DNA from: Treponema sp.
GTDB lineage: Bacteria; Spirochaetota; Spirochaetia; Treponematales; Treponemataceae
Direction of reading: 5' to 3'
DNA length: 10,423 bases
Assembly: GCA_017390125.1 (NCBI GenBank)
Contig: JAFPCT010000068.1
Coordinates: 1-10,423, forward strand
Shown here: positions 1 to 7,005 of the stretch, piece by piece
Layout: every line of letters begins with the position of its first letter
Position numbering within the stretch: the stretch's first letter is position 1
The notes under the pieces: generated by a model
The model's input: only the letters and a program-made list of their open reading frames with translations
The model's database searches: none
Told to the model about the DNA's origin: nothing
Position numbers and translations under genes: made by a program

Positions 1-1451
1 GCAACAGCAAGAGAACACAGCAGAGAGAAGATGATAGAGAATGCAAATGCAATGAACATCTGACCCATCATACCAAGCATCTGCTTGAGCATAACCATCG
101 GAAGGAAGATACAGATTGTTGTGAGTGTAGAAGCTGTAATTGAACCAAGCATTTCTTCCGAACCAAGGACTGCCGCAACTTCAGGTTTTGCATCACGCTC
201 GCGGTAACTGAAAATGTTTTCCAGAATTACGATTGAGTTATCTACAAGCATACCGATACCCAAAAGCAAACCGGACAGGGTCATCATGTTTATTGAAAGC
301 CCGCAGAAGTACATAAGACACAACGTTACAATTACGGAAATCGGAATTGCAAGGGCGATGATGAATGTACTCTTGAAAGAACGCAGGAAGATGTACAGGA
401 TGATGACCGCAAGCAAAATTCCCTGAAGCAGAGAATCAACTACAGTCTTGATAGTATTATTGATGTCATCAGCGTTGTTTGCAGTTTCAATCAGCTCAAC
501 GTCTGCTGGCAGAGTCTGCTGAATTTCAGGAATCTGCTTGCGGATTTTCTTTGCAGTTTCTACAGTGTTTTTTCCAGACTGCTTTGTTATAAGCAGAAGG
601 ATTGAAGGCTTGTCCCCGTAGAACGCAAGGCTGGTTGTATCTTTGTAGCCTTCGTATACGTTTGCAAGGTCACGCAAAAGAACGTCAACCTTGTCGCCGT
701 TTGCTGTTCTAGGCTGGGAAACTACAGTGTTCTTTATATCCTCAATAGACTTGTATGTACCTTCTGCCGAAATGGAATAGTTAGAATCACCCTGCTCAAT
801 AGTACCGCCGGAACTTGTAATGTTCTGCATGCCGATTGTCTGCGCAATGCCGGAGAATGTAAGTCCGTATGCATCAAGGCGGTCGCGAGGAACATCAATG
901 ATGACGGCCTTCTCGCGGTCACCAACTACAGTTACAGAAGCAACACCGTCAACCTGCTCAAGGCGAGGTTTGATGATGTCGTCTACATAGGAACTTAACT
1001 CCTCAGGAGTTCGAGTACCAGTAACGACAATGTTCATAATAGACATCATCGAAGGATCCATCTTGAATATGATCGGCGAATCGGAATCATCCGGCAGATA
1101 GTTCCGGACCATATCAACTTTATCACGGATTTCATTGGAATCCGCATCAAGGTTCGTTTCATATTCAAATTCCATGATGATGATGCTTGCGCCTGTCTGA
1201 GACTGGGACTTACACATTTTCAAACCGGAAACGCCGGACAGCGAACTTTCCAACGTACGGGAAACGCTTCTTTCTACTTCTTCCGGACCTGCATTAGAAT
1301 ACTTTGTATATACAAGGATGTACGGAATATCCATTTCCGGGTACATATCAACCGGAAGGGAAACTGTACAATAAATACCAAGTGCCGTCAAAAGCATGAA
1401 AATGATAAGAATCATTGTAGGTCTTTTTACAGCAAATTTAGAAATTGACAT
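1..1451 (-). CDS. RND-family efflux permease, BesB/AcrB/SwrC-like (C-terminal part cut off by window edge)
   Basis: This is the inner-membrane proton-driven pump of a tripartite efflux system. I translated 483 complete codons from ATG at 1449-1451; the reading frame is still open at base 1, so roughly the second half (expected about 1000 residues in the family) is outside. An SD-like GGAG lies 8 nt before the ATG. Visible layout: TM1 at about residues 11-31, periplasmic porter/docking region 32-335, TM2-TM3 at about 342-385, TM4 at about 392-412, TM5 at about 437-455, TM6 at about 463-483. The TM4 signature reads GMLVDNSIVILEN (400-412): the first proton-relay Asp (D404, matching AcrB D407) is kept, the second is Asn (N405), as in SwrC-type HAE1 pumps. 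It is the last visible gene of the marR-channel-adaptor-pump operon. Drug efflux is the likely role; the substrate cannot be read from sequence. Confidence 0.93.
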   Translation of the reverse strand, partial: MSISKFAVKRPTMILIIFMLLTALGIYCTVSLPVDMYPEMDIPYILVYTKYSNAGPEEVERSVSRTLESSLSGVSGLKMCKSQSQTGASIIIMEFEYETNLDADSNEIRDKVDMVRNYLPDDSDSPIIFKMDPSMMSIMNIVVTGTRTPEELSSYVDDIIKPRLEQVDGVASVTVVGDREKAVIIDVPRDRLDAYGLTFSGIAQTIGMQNITSSGGTIEQGDSNYSISAEGTYKSIEDIKNTVVSQPRTANGDKVDVLLRDLANVYEGYKDTTSLAFYGDKPSILLLITKQSGKNTVETAKKIRKQIPEIQQTLPADVELIETANNADDINNTIKTVVDSLLQGILLAVIILYIFLRSFKSTFIIALAIPISVIVTLCLMYFCGLSINMMTLSGLLLGIGMLVDNSIVILENIFSYRERDAKPEVAAVLGSEEMLGSITASTLTTICIFLPMVMLKQMLGMMGQMFIAFAFSIIFSLLCSLAV

Positions 1452-1486
1452 TTAATACTCCAAAAAACTCTTAGAAAAACAACTGT

Positions 1487-2401
1487 CTATTCAACAATCG
1501 AAACAACATTTACCTTAGCACCATCAGAAAGCAGTGCCTGTCCTTTTATTACAACCAGATCACCAGGAGTAATACCCATTTCGATTTCCTGCTTGTCATC
1601 AACTCGGATTCCTCGTTTTACAGGACTTGCCTTTACTGTATTTGTAAGGGTGTCAACAATGTATACAATGTCTTCCTCGTTGCGGCGTACAATTACGTTG
1701 TGCGGGATTACGATTGTATTCTTCTTTGTGTCTGTAATCAGTTTGATTCGGGCATACATACCTGCGCGCAGGCGGGAATCACTCGGAGTCTGAAGAAGTT
1801 TGATTCCAAGAGTTCGGGTGTTTGTATCAAGAATCGGGTCAATCTCAACAAGTCTTGCAGGGAAAACAATTCCCGGGAATGCATCAAAAGTAAGCTGTGC
1901 CCTCTGATTCATCTTAACGCGGCTCAAAAAGCGTTCTGCTACGTTAGTCTTGATTTCAAGGGTACCAGTTGAGCTGATTTTTCCCACTGACATTGCCGCA
2001 GAAACTGTACTTCCCACGTTATACGGAAAAGAAGTAATAGTTCCGTCTACAGGAGCCTTGATAGGGCTGGACTGATAATCCATACCGGCGCGACTTGCAT
2101 CTACAAGAGCCACAACCTGCTCTTTCTTTACCTTGTCGCCGACCTTTACATTTATTTTGGAAAGCTTACCACTCTGAACGTCAGGATAAATCTCTACGTT
2201 TGAAGAAGTCTCTACGTTTCCGCCGAATTCAAGATAATCGTCCAGGTTTCGTGGAACAGCCTTGTACGTACTTACAGCAAAGACTGTCTCAACAGGTTCT
2301 GAAGACCCCTTTACTTTTTTGTTATTATTACCGCATCCGCAGAAAAGTCCGGCAGCTGCAGCACCAAATCCTAAAACCGCAATAATTTTTGTAATTTTCA
2401 T
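1487..2401 (-). CDS. RND efflux periplasmic adaptor lipoprotein (membrane fusion protein), BesA-like, hairpin-less
   Basis: This adaptor links the RND pump to the outer-membrane channel. I take ATG at 2399-2401 as start (304 residues) because AAGGAG sits 6 nt upstream; an in-frame GTG 15 nt earlier would place that ribosome site inside the gene. The N-terminus is Lys-poor, hydrophobic, and ends LFCGC; Cys23 (Gly at -1, Phe at -3) or Cys21 is the probable lipidated residue, so the protein is likely membrane-anchored. Order of domains: first lipoyl half about 64-100, second half about 113-141, beta-barrel about 142-225, membrane-proximal domain about 226-304. Only about 12 residues (101-112) separate the lipoyl halves, where AcrA-type adaptors carry a long alpha-helical hairpin. 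Borrelia BesA is the known precedent for a hairpin-less RND adaptor. It lies 18 nt after the channel gene and 35 nt before the permease gene. Confidence 0.92.
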   Translation of the reverse strand: MKITKIIAVLGFGAAAAGLFCGCGNNNKKVKGSSEPVETVFAVSTYKAVPRNLDDYLEFGGNVETSSNVEIYPDVQSGKLSKINVKVGDKVKKEQVVALVDASRAGMDYQSSPIKAPVDGTITSFPYNVGSTVSAAMSVGKISSTGTLEIKTNVAERFLSRVKMNQRAQLTFDAFPGIVFPARLVEIDPILDTNTRTLGIKLLQTPSDSRLRAGMYARIKLITDTKKNTIVIPHNVIVRRNEEDIVYIVDTLTNTVKASPVKRGIRVDDKQEIEMGITPGDLVVIKGQALLSDGAKVNVVSIVE

Positions 2402-2419
2402 AAGATTCTCCTTCACCCC

Positions 2420-3901
2420 TTATCTCAATGAAATGTTCAGTTTAGTTTCCAAATCCAGCAACGCTGAAATGTATTCGTTTTTCTGGCTCATTAATCCAAG
2501 CTTTGCCTTGTTCAGGGATTCTTCCGAATCCTGAATTTCCAGACGTTCCGTCTGACCGGCGTTATAAGCTTTTAACGTAGACTCGTATGCTTCCTGAGCA
2601 AGGGTCACGTTTCTTTCCATCGCCTCAATGTTTTCACGGGCAACGTCAATTTTGTCGCAGAGTTTATGAATCTCAATCTCTGTGTTCTGATAAAGCTGCT
2701 CAAGTCCAAGCTGAACCTGATTGTACTGCTGCTTCAAATCCTTTATAGCCTGCATGTTCGAAGAGCACGGAAGCATGTCGAACAGGTTTGAATAAACCAA
2801 TGTAAAAGAAAGCTGCCCCTTGTCATTGGCCTGTCCCGGACCAATATCACTCTGCCAGTCGCCCATTGCATACAAGGTCGGCTGATAGCTCCAGCCTACA
2901 GAAAGGCTTGGTGTGAATGTGGAAAGCGTCTTTGCCCGTATGGACATTTCCAGAAGGTCCTTCTTTTTCTGCAGCGCAATGATGTCCCTGTTCTGACCGA
3001 CGTACTTTTCAAAAAGCTCATCTGCTTTCAGGTCTACGTATGAAAATTCCAGACCGCCGACCAGCTCAATGTCCTGACCGTACGGAAGTCCGAGCAGGAA
3101 GGCAAAAAGCTCCTTGTTCTGTTTCAGCCCCTGTACTGCAGAAAGCACGTCCGGCCTTTTGTTTTCATATGTAACTCTGGCATTGAGCATCTGAAGTCTA
3201 GGAACAGAACCGTTTTTATACTGACGCTCAGCCTGCTTCCAGCGGGCCTCAGCATTGTTGAGCGAATCCTTCTGAATGTTCACGCTTTCCTGCTGAACCA
3301 GAAGACCGTAGAACAGCTTGCGGATGTTTACCTCTGTTTCACGCTTTGTCTGTTCCCAGGTAATTTCTCCGGCCTCATAGTTTTTCTTTGAGATCCTGAT
3401 TGCCTCTACCATCGCAAGATTGAAGTTCCACTGGGCGGTAACATTACCCACAACAGCCCAGTGATTCGTTTCTGAATCATCCAAAATCGGGCTCTTAGAC
3501 ATATTGGAATAATAATCAGCTGCTGTTTTCGGACCTGCCAAATTAACAAGCGGATCAGCAGATGACTTTCCATTAACACGGGCATCCAGTTCCCTGAGCT
3601 TAAGTGCGGAAGAGGCCGCGTTATTTGCACTTTCCACTGTGGAAGAGATATTGCTGCTTCTTGCCGCTGTAGCGCTTGCGCTCAGGCTCGGCAAAAAAGT
3701 ATTCCATGAATTTGAAGACGCTCGCTTGGCAATCTCCAGATCAATGGCACTGCTCTTCAGGGACTTCGAATTTTCAAGCGCACAAGAAACTGCGTCCTCT
3801 ACAGTAAGACTCAATACCGGATTCATTTCTTCTGCAAAAACAAGAGTTCCAGAAACCAGCAGGGCAATAACGTAAAATGCTTTCCTAGTAAACTTTTTCA
3901 T
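2420..3901 (-). CDS. TolC-like outer-membrane efflux channel (OEP family), BesC-like
   Basis: The 493-residue product should form the trimeric outer-membrane exit duct of the efflux pump. It begins with a classical signal peptide (basic MKKFTRK, hydrophobic core, probable cleavage after VFA at about residue 23). The rest shows the two-repeat architecture of outer-membrane efflux proteins: long helical, Gln/Glu/Lys/Asn-rich segments (for example around 190-245 and 390-480) alternating with short strand-like stretches. Length matches the family (about 420-500). Typical features include the NARVTYENKRPDVLSA stretch near residues 235-250 and the corresponding AYNAGQTERLEIQDSEESLN stretch in the second repeat, the usual helix-to-barrel connector region. 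The start ATG has AGGAG 10 nt upstream, lying inside the end of marR; only one base separates the two genes, so they are almost certainly co-transcribed. Confidence 0.93.
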   Translation of the reverse strand: MKKFTRKAFYVIALLVSGTLVFAEEMNPVLSLTVEDAVSCALENSKSLKSSAIDLEIAKRASSNSWNTFLPSLSASATAARSSNISSTVESANNAASSALKLRELDARVNGKSSADPLVNLAGPKTAADYYSNMSKSPILDDSETNHWAVVGNVTAQWNFNLAMVEAIRISKKNYEAGEITWEQTKRETEVNIRKLFYGLLVQQESVNIQKDSLNNAEARWKQAERQYKNGSVPRLQMLNARVTYENKRPDVLSAVQGLKQNKELFAFLLGLPYGQDIELVGGLEFSYVDLKADELFEKYVGQNRDIIALQKKKDLLEMSIRAKTLSTFTPSLSVGWSYQPTLYAMGDWQSDIGPGQANDKGQLSFTLVYSNLFDMLPCSSNMQAIKDLKQQYNQVQLGLEQLYQNTEIEIHKLCDKIDVARENIEAMERNVTLAQEAYESTLKAYNAGQTERLEIQDSEESLNKAKLGLMSQKNEYISALLDLETKLNISLR

Positions 3902-3902
3902 A

Positions 3903-4367
3903 CTATGAATTCTCCTGATTAAAATTAGCCTTCATATTTTCATACATCTTCATAAAAACCTTTTCGCAATTTTCAAGCTGTTCAGCAGAAATTCCCTTAA
4001 ACGTAATTTCCAGCATCCTTTCCAAAACATCCTTACAGTCATCAATAATTCCTGTACAAGCATCTGTCAGCACAAGAGTTTTAACACGTCGGTCGTCTTC
4101 ATTAGGCACTTGAACAATCAATCCACGCTTAGAAAGGTCCTCAACAATTACTGAAATGTTTCCCCTTTTCAACTCGCCGTACTCAGCGATATCTTTTGCT
4201 GTATTCACCTTAGGATTGAAATAAAGCAAAAGAAGCAGCGACATGTCACTCAGCTTCAAATCATAATTTCTGGCAATTGGTTTAAAGCCTGTCTCCATGA
4301 AGCGGCGATTTAATACGGAAAATTCCATCATCATAGGAATATGCATGCAATCAAAGCTCTTATCCAT
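3903..4367 (-). CDS. MarR-family transcriptional regulator of the efflux operon
   Basis: A 154-residue winged-helix repressor of MarR type (usual length 140-160). Predicted layout: N-terminal dimerization helix about 10-35, helices about 40-63, recognition helix about 66-80 (LKRGNISVIVEDLSKRG), beta wing about 84-100 containing the characteristic DDRR (residues 91-94) followed by VKTLVLT, then C-terminal dimerization helices about 105-150. ATG at 4365-4367 is preceded by GAGG at about 7 nt. It is the first gene of the operon, and its own promoter overlaps an inverted repeat (4387-4421), so negative autoregulation relieved by a pump substrate is the expected mode. That mode is inferred from context and from the family; the ligand is unknown. 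Cysteines at positions 7, 104, 111 and 134 leave a redox-sensing variant possible, though nothing shows it. Confidence 0.9.
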   Translation of the reverse strand: MDKSFDCMHIPMMMEFSVLNRRFMETGFKPIARNYDLKLSDMSLLLLLYFNPKVNTAKDIAEYGELKRGNISVIVEDLSKRGLIVQVPNEDDRRVKTLVLTDACTGIIDDCKDVLERMLEITFKGISAEQLENCEKVFMKMYENMKANFNQENS

Positions 4368-4386
4368 AAAAATCCTCTTTTTTGAG

Positions 4387-4421
4387 ATATTCTAAATTTA
4401 GACTATCTATTTTTAGAATAT
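4387..4421. promoter_or_regulatory. Candidate MarR operator: inverted repeat of TTTAGA half-sites
   Basis: ATATTCTAAA (4387-4396) and TTTAGAATAT (4412-4421) form a perfect 10+10 bp inverted repeat with a 15-base spacer. The left arm also joins a central perfect 12-bp palindrome TCTAAATTTAGA (4391-4402). A further TTTAGA stands alone at 4451-4456, nearer to the pheT promoter. The right arm covers the -10 box of the marR promoter and the left arm falls just downstream of the predicted transcription start, the usual place for an autorepressing MarR operator. Binding by this particular MarR is inferred. Confidence 0.6.
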
Positions 4422-4445
4422 ATCTATTCAAGTGTTGCTGGTCAA
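4417..4445 (-). promoter_or_regulatory. Sigma70-type promoter of the marR-efflux operon
   Basis: On the minus strand, TTGACC (4445-4440, 5 of 6 to consensus) is followed after exactly 17 bases by TATATT (4422-4417, 5 of 6). Predicted start of transcription is near 4410, leaving a leader of about 43 nt before the marR ATG. The -10 box is embedded in the right arm of the inverted repeat at 4412-4421. Confidence 0.7.
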
Positions 4446-4491
4446 TATGTTTTAGATTTTTTTTTCATATTTTTTCATCGCTAAAGTTGAA

Positions 4492-4520
4492 TTGAAACAA
4501 TCCTTGCAATGAATTATAAT
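4492..4520 (+). promoter_or_regulatory. Sigma70-type promoter of pheT
   Basis: TTGAAA (4492-4497, 5 of 6) is followed after exactly 17 bases by a consensus TATAAT (4515-4520). The predicted start near 4527 gives a short leader of about 25 nt containing the ribosome site AAGGA (4541-4545) 6 nt before the pheT ATG. No long leader, T-box or attenuator fits into this space. Confidence 0.75.
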
Positions 4521-4551
4521 TTTCTTATATACACGAATAGAAGGATTTACA

Positions 4552-6894
4552 ATGCCAAAAATCGAAGTAAACGAACAGCTCTTTTTCACTCTTCTTGGAG
4601 AAAAATACGACTACAACACTTTAGAGAAAAAACTTACCTATGCAAAAGCTGAACTGGACGAAAAACCGGATACAACTCAGCCGGAAGCTGAACGAGTTAT
4701 AAAAATCGAACTTAACGACACAAACCGTCCTGACCTCTGGTCAACAAACGGTGTTGCACGACAGCTTCGCCTTCACCGCGGTGTAAAAGGCACTGACTAT
4801 TCAAAGTTCATGTCTTCAAAAGGAAACATCAAGGACACAAAAGGCCGCGTAATCAACGTTGACCCAGCCCTCAAAGACATCCGCCCGTACATGGTTTCTT
4901 TCCTTATTTCTGGAAAGGCAATCGATGACCCGATGCTCAAAGACATCATTCAGACACAGGAAAAACTCTGCTGGAACTTCGGTCGAAAACGAAAGTCCAT
5001 TTCCATGGGCGTTTACCGAATTGCAGACGTAAAATTCCCTGCAGAATACAAAGCTGTTGATCCGGACAAGACATCATTCATTCCTCTTGGATACGAAACA
5101 CCGATGACCTGTCGCCAGATTCTTACAGAACATCCGAAAGGAAAAGACTTTGGCTGGATCATCCAGGACTTGAAGAAATTCCCTCTCCTTACAGATGCAA
5201 CCGGCGAAGTTCTTTCTATGGCTCCTGTAATCAACAGCGCCACACTCGGAAACGTACAGGTTGGCGACACAGGACTTATGGTTGAGCTTACCGGCGACAA
5301 CATGGAAAACCTCATGCTTGCTGCAAACATCGTTGCCTGTGACTTTGCAGATGCAGGCTACGAGATTGAGCCTATCCTTGTAAAACACCCTTATGACACA
5401 TGCTTTGGAAAAGATGTTGTGGCTCCTTTCTACTTCCAGCCTACAACAAAGGCAACCCTGAAGCACATCAACAAGCTTCTCGGAACAGACTTTGATGATG
5501 CTACAATTCAGGACGCACTTGTACGCATGGGCTCAACAGTTGAGTCAAAGAGACTTGCAGAAAACGACGTTGAATACACTCTCAGCCCGGCACCTTACCG
5601 CAACGACTTCCTTCATGAAGTAGACATCATTGAGGACGTAATGATCGGTACAAAGCTGGAGACATACCAGCCTGAGACACCAAGCGACTTTACAATCGGC
5701 CGCCTTCTGCCAATCACTTACTATTCACGCAAGGCAAAAACATTGATGGTTGGTCTTGGATATCAGGAAATGATCTTCAACTATGTCGGCTCTAAAAAGG
5801 ACTTCATTGACAACATGCTCATTGATTCTGCCCGCGTAATTGAAATTGCAAACCCGATGAGCGAAAACTACCAGTTCGTACGCTCAGACATTCTTTCTTC
5901 ACTTCTCCGTTCGGAATCAAAATCTGCAAACGCAATCTACCCCCACAAGATTTTTGAAATCGGAAAAGTCGCTTACCTTTGTGAAGAAGAAAATACAGGA
6001 ACACGTACACGCCAGTGCATCGGCTTTATCACAGCCGAAGCAAACGCAAACTACAATACAGCCGCTTCAGAAGTAGCTTCTGTACTTTACTTCCTTGACC
6101 ACAAATACGAAGTTGCAGAATCAAATGATGCCCGCTTTATTCCAGGACGTCAGGCAGCTGTAATGGTAAACGGAAAACAGGTCGGCGTATTCGGAGAAAT
6201 CCATCCGCAGGTTCTTGAAAACTGGGCAATCACAGTGCCGTGTTTTGGCGGTGAAATTGACCTTGAGGAACTGATGGCCCTTACACCAAAAGCAAAGCAC
6301 AACAAGGCGTCTGCAAAACCAGCAGAAAAGAAGGAACAGCCTGCTAAAAAGGCTCCGGCTCCTGCACAGGAAAAAGGTTCTAAATTCGCTGATGACCAGG
6401 CAGCATACTTCAATGAGCACATTGAGCTCAAGGTAGCCGTAATCAAAAAGGTAGAGACAAATCCTCAGGGCGACAAGCTTTATATCGAAACAATGGACGA
6501 CGGAAGCGGAGAAGACCGCATCATCCAGTCAGGACTTCGCCCGTACCTTAAGGAAGAAGAACTGCTTGGTAAGCACGTAATCATCGCCTCAAACCTTGCA
6601 CCACGCAAGATGAAGGGCGTAGAAAGCCGCGGTATGCTTCTTGCAGCAGACTACACAGAAGACGGAAAGGAAAAGGTTGAGCTTTTGACAGCACCGTGGG
6701 CAGCAGCCGGAACACCAGTTGTTCTTGAAGGCGCAGATCCGTCATTCCAGAAACCGGCAAAAATTGACATCGACAAGTTCTGCAAATGCTACTACGAAAT
6801 CAAAAACCACACTGCACAGATTGCAGGCGTAAAACTTGTAGCAGACGGCAAGGCAATTACTACAGAAAAGAGCGATAACTGCGAAATCTGCTAG
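4552..6894 (+). CDS. pheT: Phenylalanine--tRNA ligase beta subunit, archaeal/eukaryotic type, with C-terminal EMAPII/Trbp111-like tRNA-binding domain
   Basis: This 780-residue protein is the non-catalytic beta chain of the (alpha-beta)2 enzyme that charges tRNA-Phe, with B3/B4 editing. The start lacks the N-terminal tRNA-binding/B2 module of bacterial PheT; residues 51-76 (NDTNRPDLWSTNG core) resemble archaeal/eukaryotic beta chains, long known in spirochaetes. Domain order: B1-like N-terminus 1-100, B3/B4 editing about 105-280, B5 about 295-370, class II synthetase-like core about 380-575 (GEIHPQVLENW at 548-558). A Lys/Ala/Pro linker (578-612) leads into an added OB-fold tRNA-binding domain (about 622-727) with DKLY (641-644), SGL (660-662), NLAPRKMKG (681-689) and SRGMLL, as in Trbp111, Arc1p and MetRS C-termini. 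The tail (728-780) holds CKC and a terminal CEIC. pheS is not in the window. Ribosome site AAGGA is 6 nt upstream. Confidence 0.96.
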   Translation: MPKIEVNEQLFFTLLGEKYDYNTLEKKLTYAKAELDEKPDTTQPEAERVIKIELNDTNRPDLWSTNGVARQLRLHRGVKGTDYSKFMSSKGNIKDTKGRVINVDPALKDIRPYMVSFLISGKAIDDPMLKDIIQTQEKLCWNFGRKRKSISMGVYRIADVKFPAEYKAVDPDKTSFIPLGYETPMTCRQILTEHPKGKDFGWIIQDLKKFPLLTDATGEVLSMAPVINSATLGNVQVGDTGLMVELTGDNMENLMLAANIVACDFADAGYEIEPILVKHPYDTCFGKDVVAPFYFQPTTKATLKHINKLLGTDFDDATIQDALVRMGSTVESKRLAENDVEYTLSPAPYRNDFLHEVDIIEDVMIGTKLETYQPETPSDFTIGRLLPITYYSRKAKTLMVGLGYQEMIFNYVGSKKDFIDNMLIDSARVIEIANPMSENYQFVRSDILSSLLRSESKSANAIYPHKIFEIGKVAYLCEEENTGTRTRQCIGFITAEANANYNTAASEVASVLYFLDHKYEVAESNDARFIPGRQAAVMVNGKQVGVFGEIHPQVLENWAITVPCFGGEIDLEELMALTPKAKHNKASAKPAEKKEQPAKKAPAPAQEKGSKFADDQAAYFNEHIELKVAVIKKVETNPQGDKLYIETMDDGSGEDRIIQSGLRPYLKEEELLGKHVIIASNLAPRKMKGVESRGMLLAADYTEDGKEKVELLTAPWAAAGTPVVLEGADPSFQKPAKIDIDKFCKCYYEIKNHTAQIAGVKLVADGKAITTEKSDNCEIC

Positions 6895-6913
6895 AAAAAT
6901 ATTTCTGATTAAG

Positions 6914-6950
6914 AACGGGTCCGGGCGCAAAATCCAGACCCGTTTTTTTT
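6914..6950 (+). terminator. Intrinsic terminator after pheT
   Basis: An 8-bp GC-rich stem AACGGGTC (6914-6921) / GACCCGTT (6937-6944) with a 15-base loop is followed by T8 (6943-6950). It lies 20 nt after the pheT stop and separates pheT from the next gene. Confidence 0.9.
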
Positions 6951-6989
6951 GTTTGCCCCGTTTACATCTATGCAGAACAGCGGAAAATC

Positions 6990-6998
6990 TGCTAGACT
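6990..6998 (+). promoter_or_regulatory. Possible extended -10 promoter of the MutS-like gene
   Basis: TGCTAGACT has the TGn extension and 4 of 6 matches in the hexamer. No -35 box stands 16-18 bases upstream. The predicted start would fall at about 7005, immediately at the ATG, giving a leaderless or nearly leaderless mRNA. That would agree with the lack of a Shine-Dalgarno sequence here. The terminator upstream means that some promoter must exist in 6951-7005, but this exact one is a weak call. Confidence 0.3.
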
Positions 6999-7005
6999 TT
7001 AAGCC

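Noticed and set aside
2402..2416. GTG start giving a 309-residue adaptor
   Set aside because: It would put the AAGGAG ribosome site inside the gene and extend the signal peptide by five polar residues; ATG at 2401 has ideal spacing.
1593..2534. Several plus-strand ORFs of 66-96 codons opposite the adaptor and channel genes
   Set aside because: They lie antisense to well-supported family members, lack ribosome sites, and have no protein-like composition; they are frame shadows.
4498..4551. T-box or attenuator in front of pheT
   Set aside because: The leader predicted from the promoter at 4492-4520 is only about 25 nt, too short for such an element.
5013..6446. Minus-strand ORFs of 63-130 codons opposite pheT
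   Set aside because: They are shadows of the strongly biased codon use of pheT; no promoter, ribosome site or recognizable domain.
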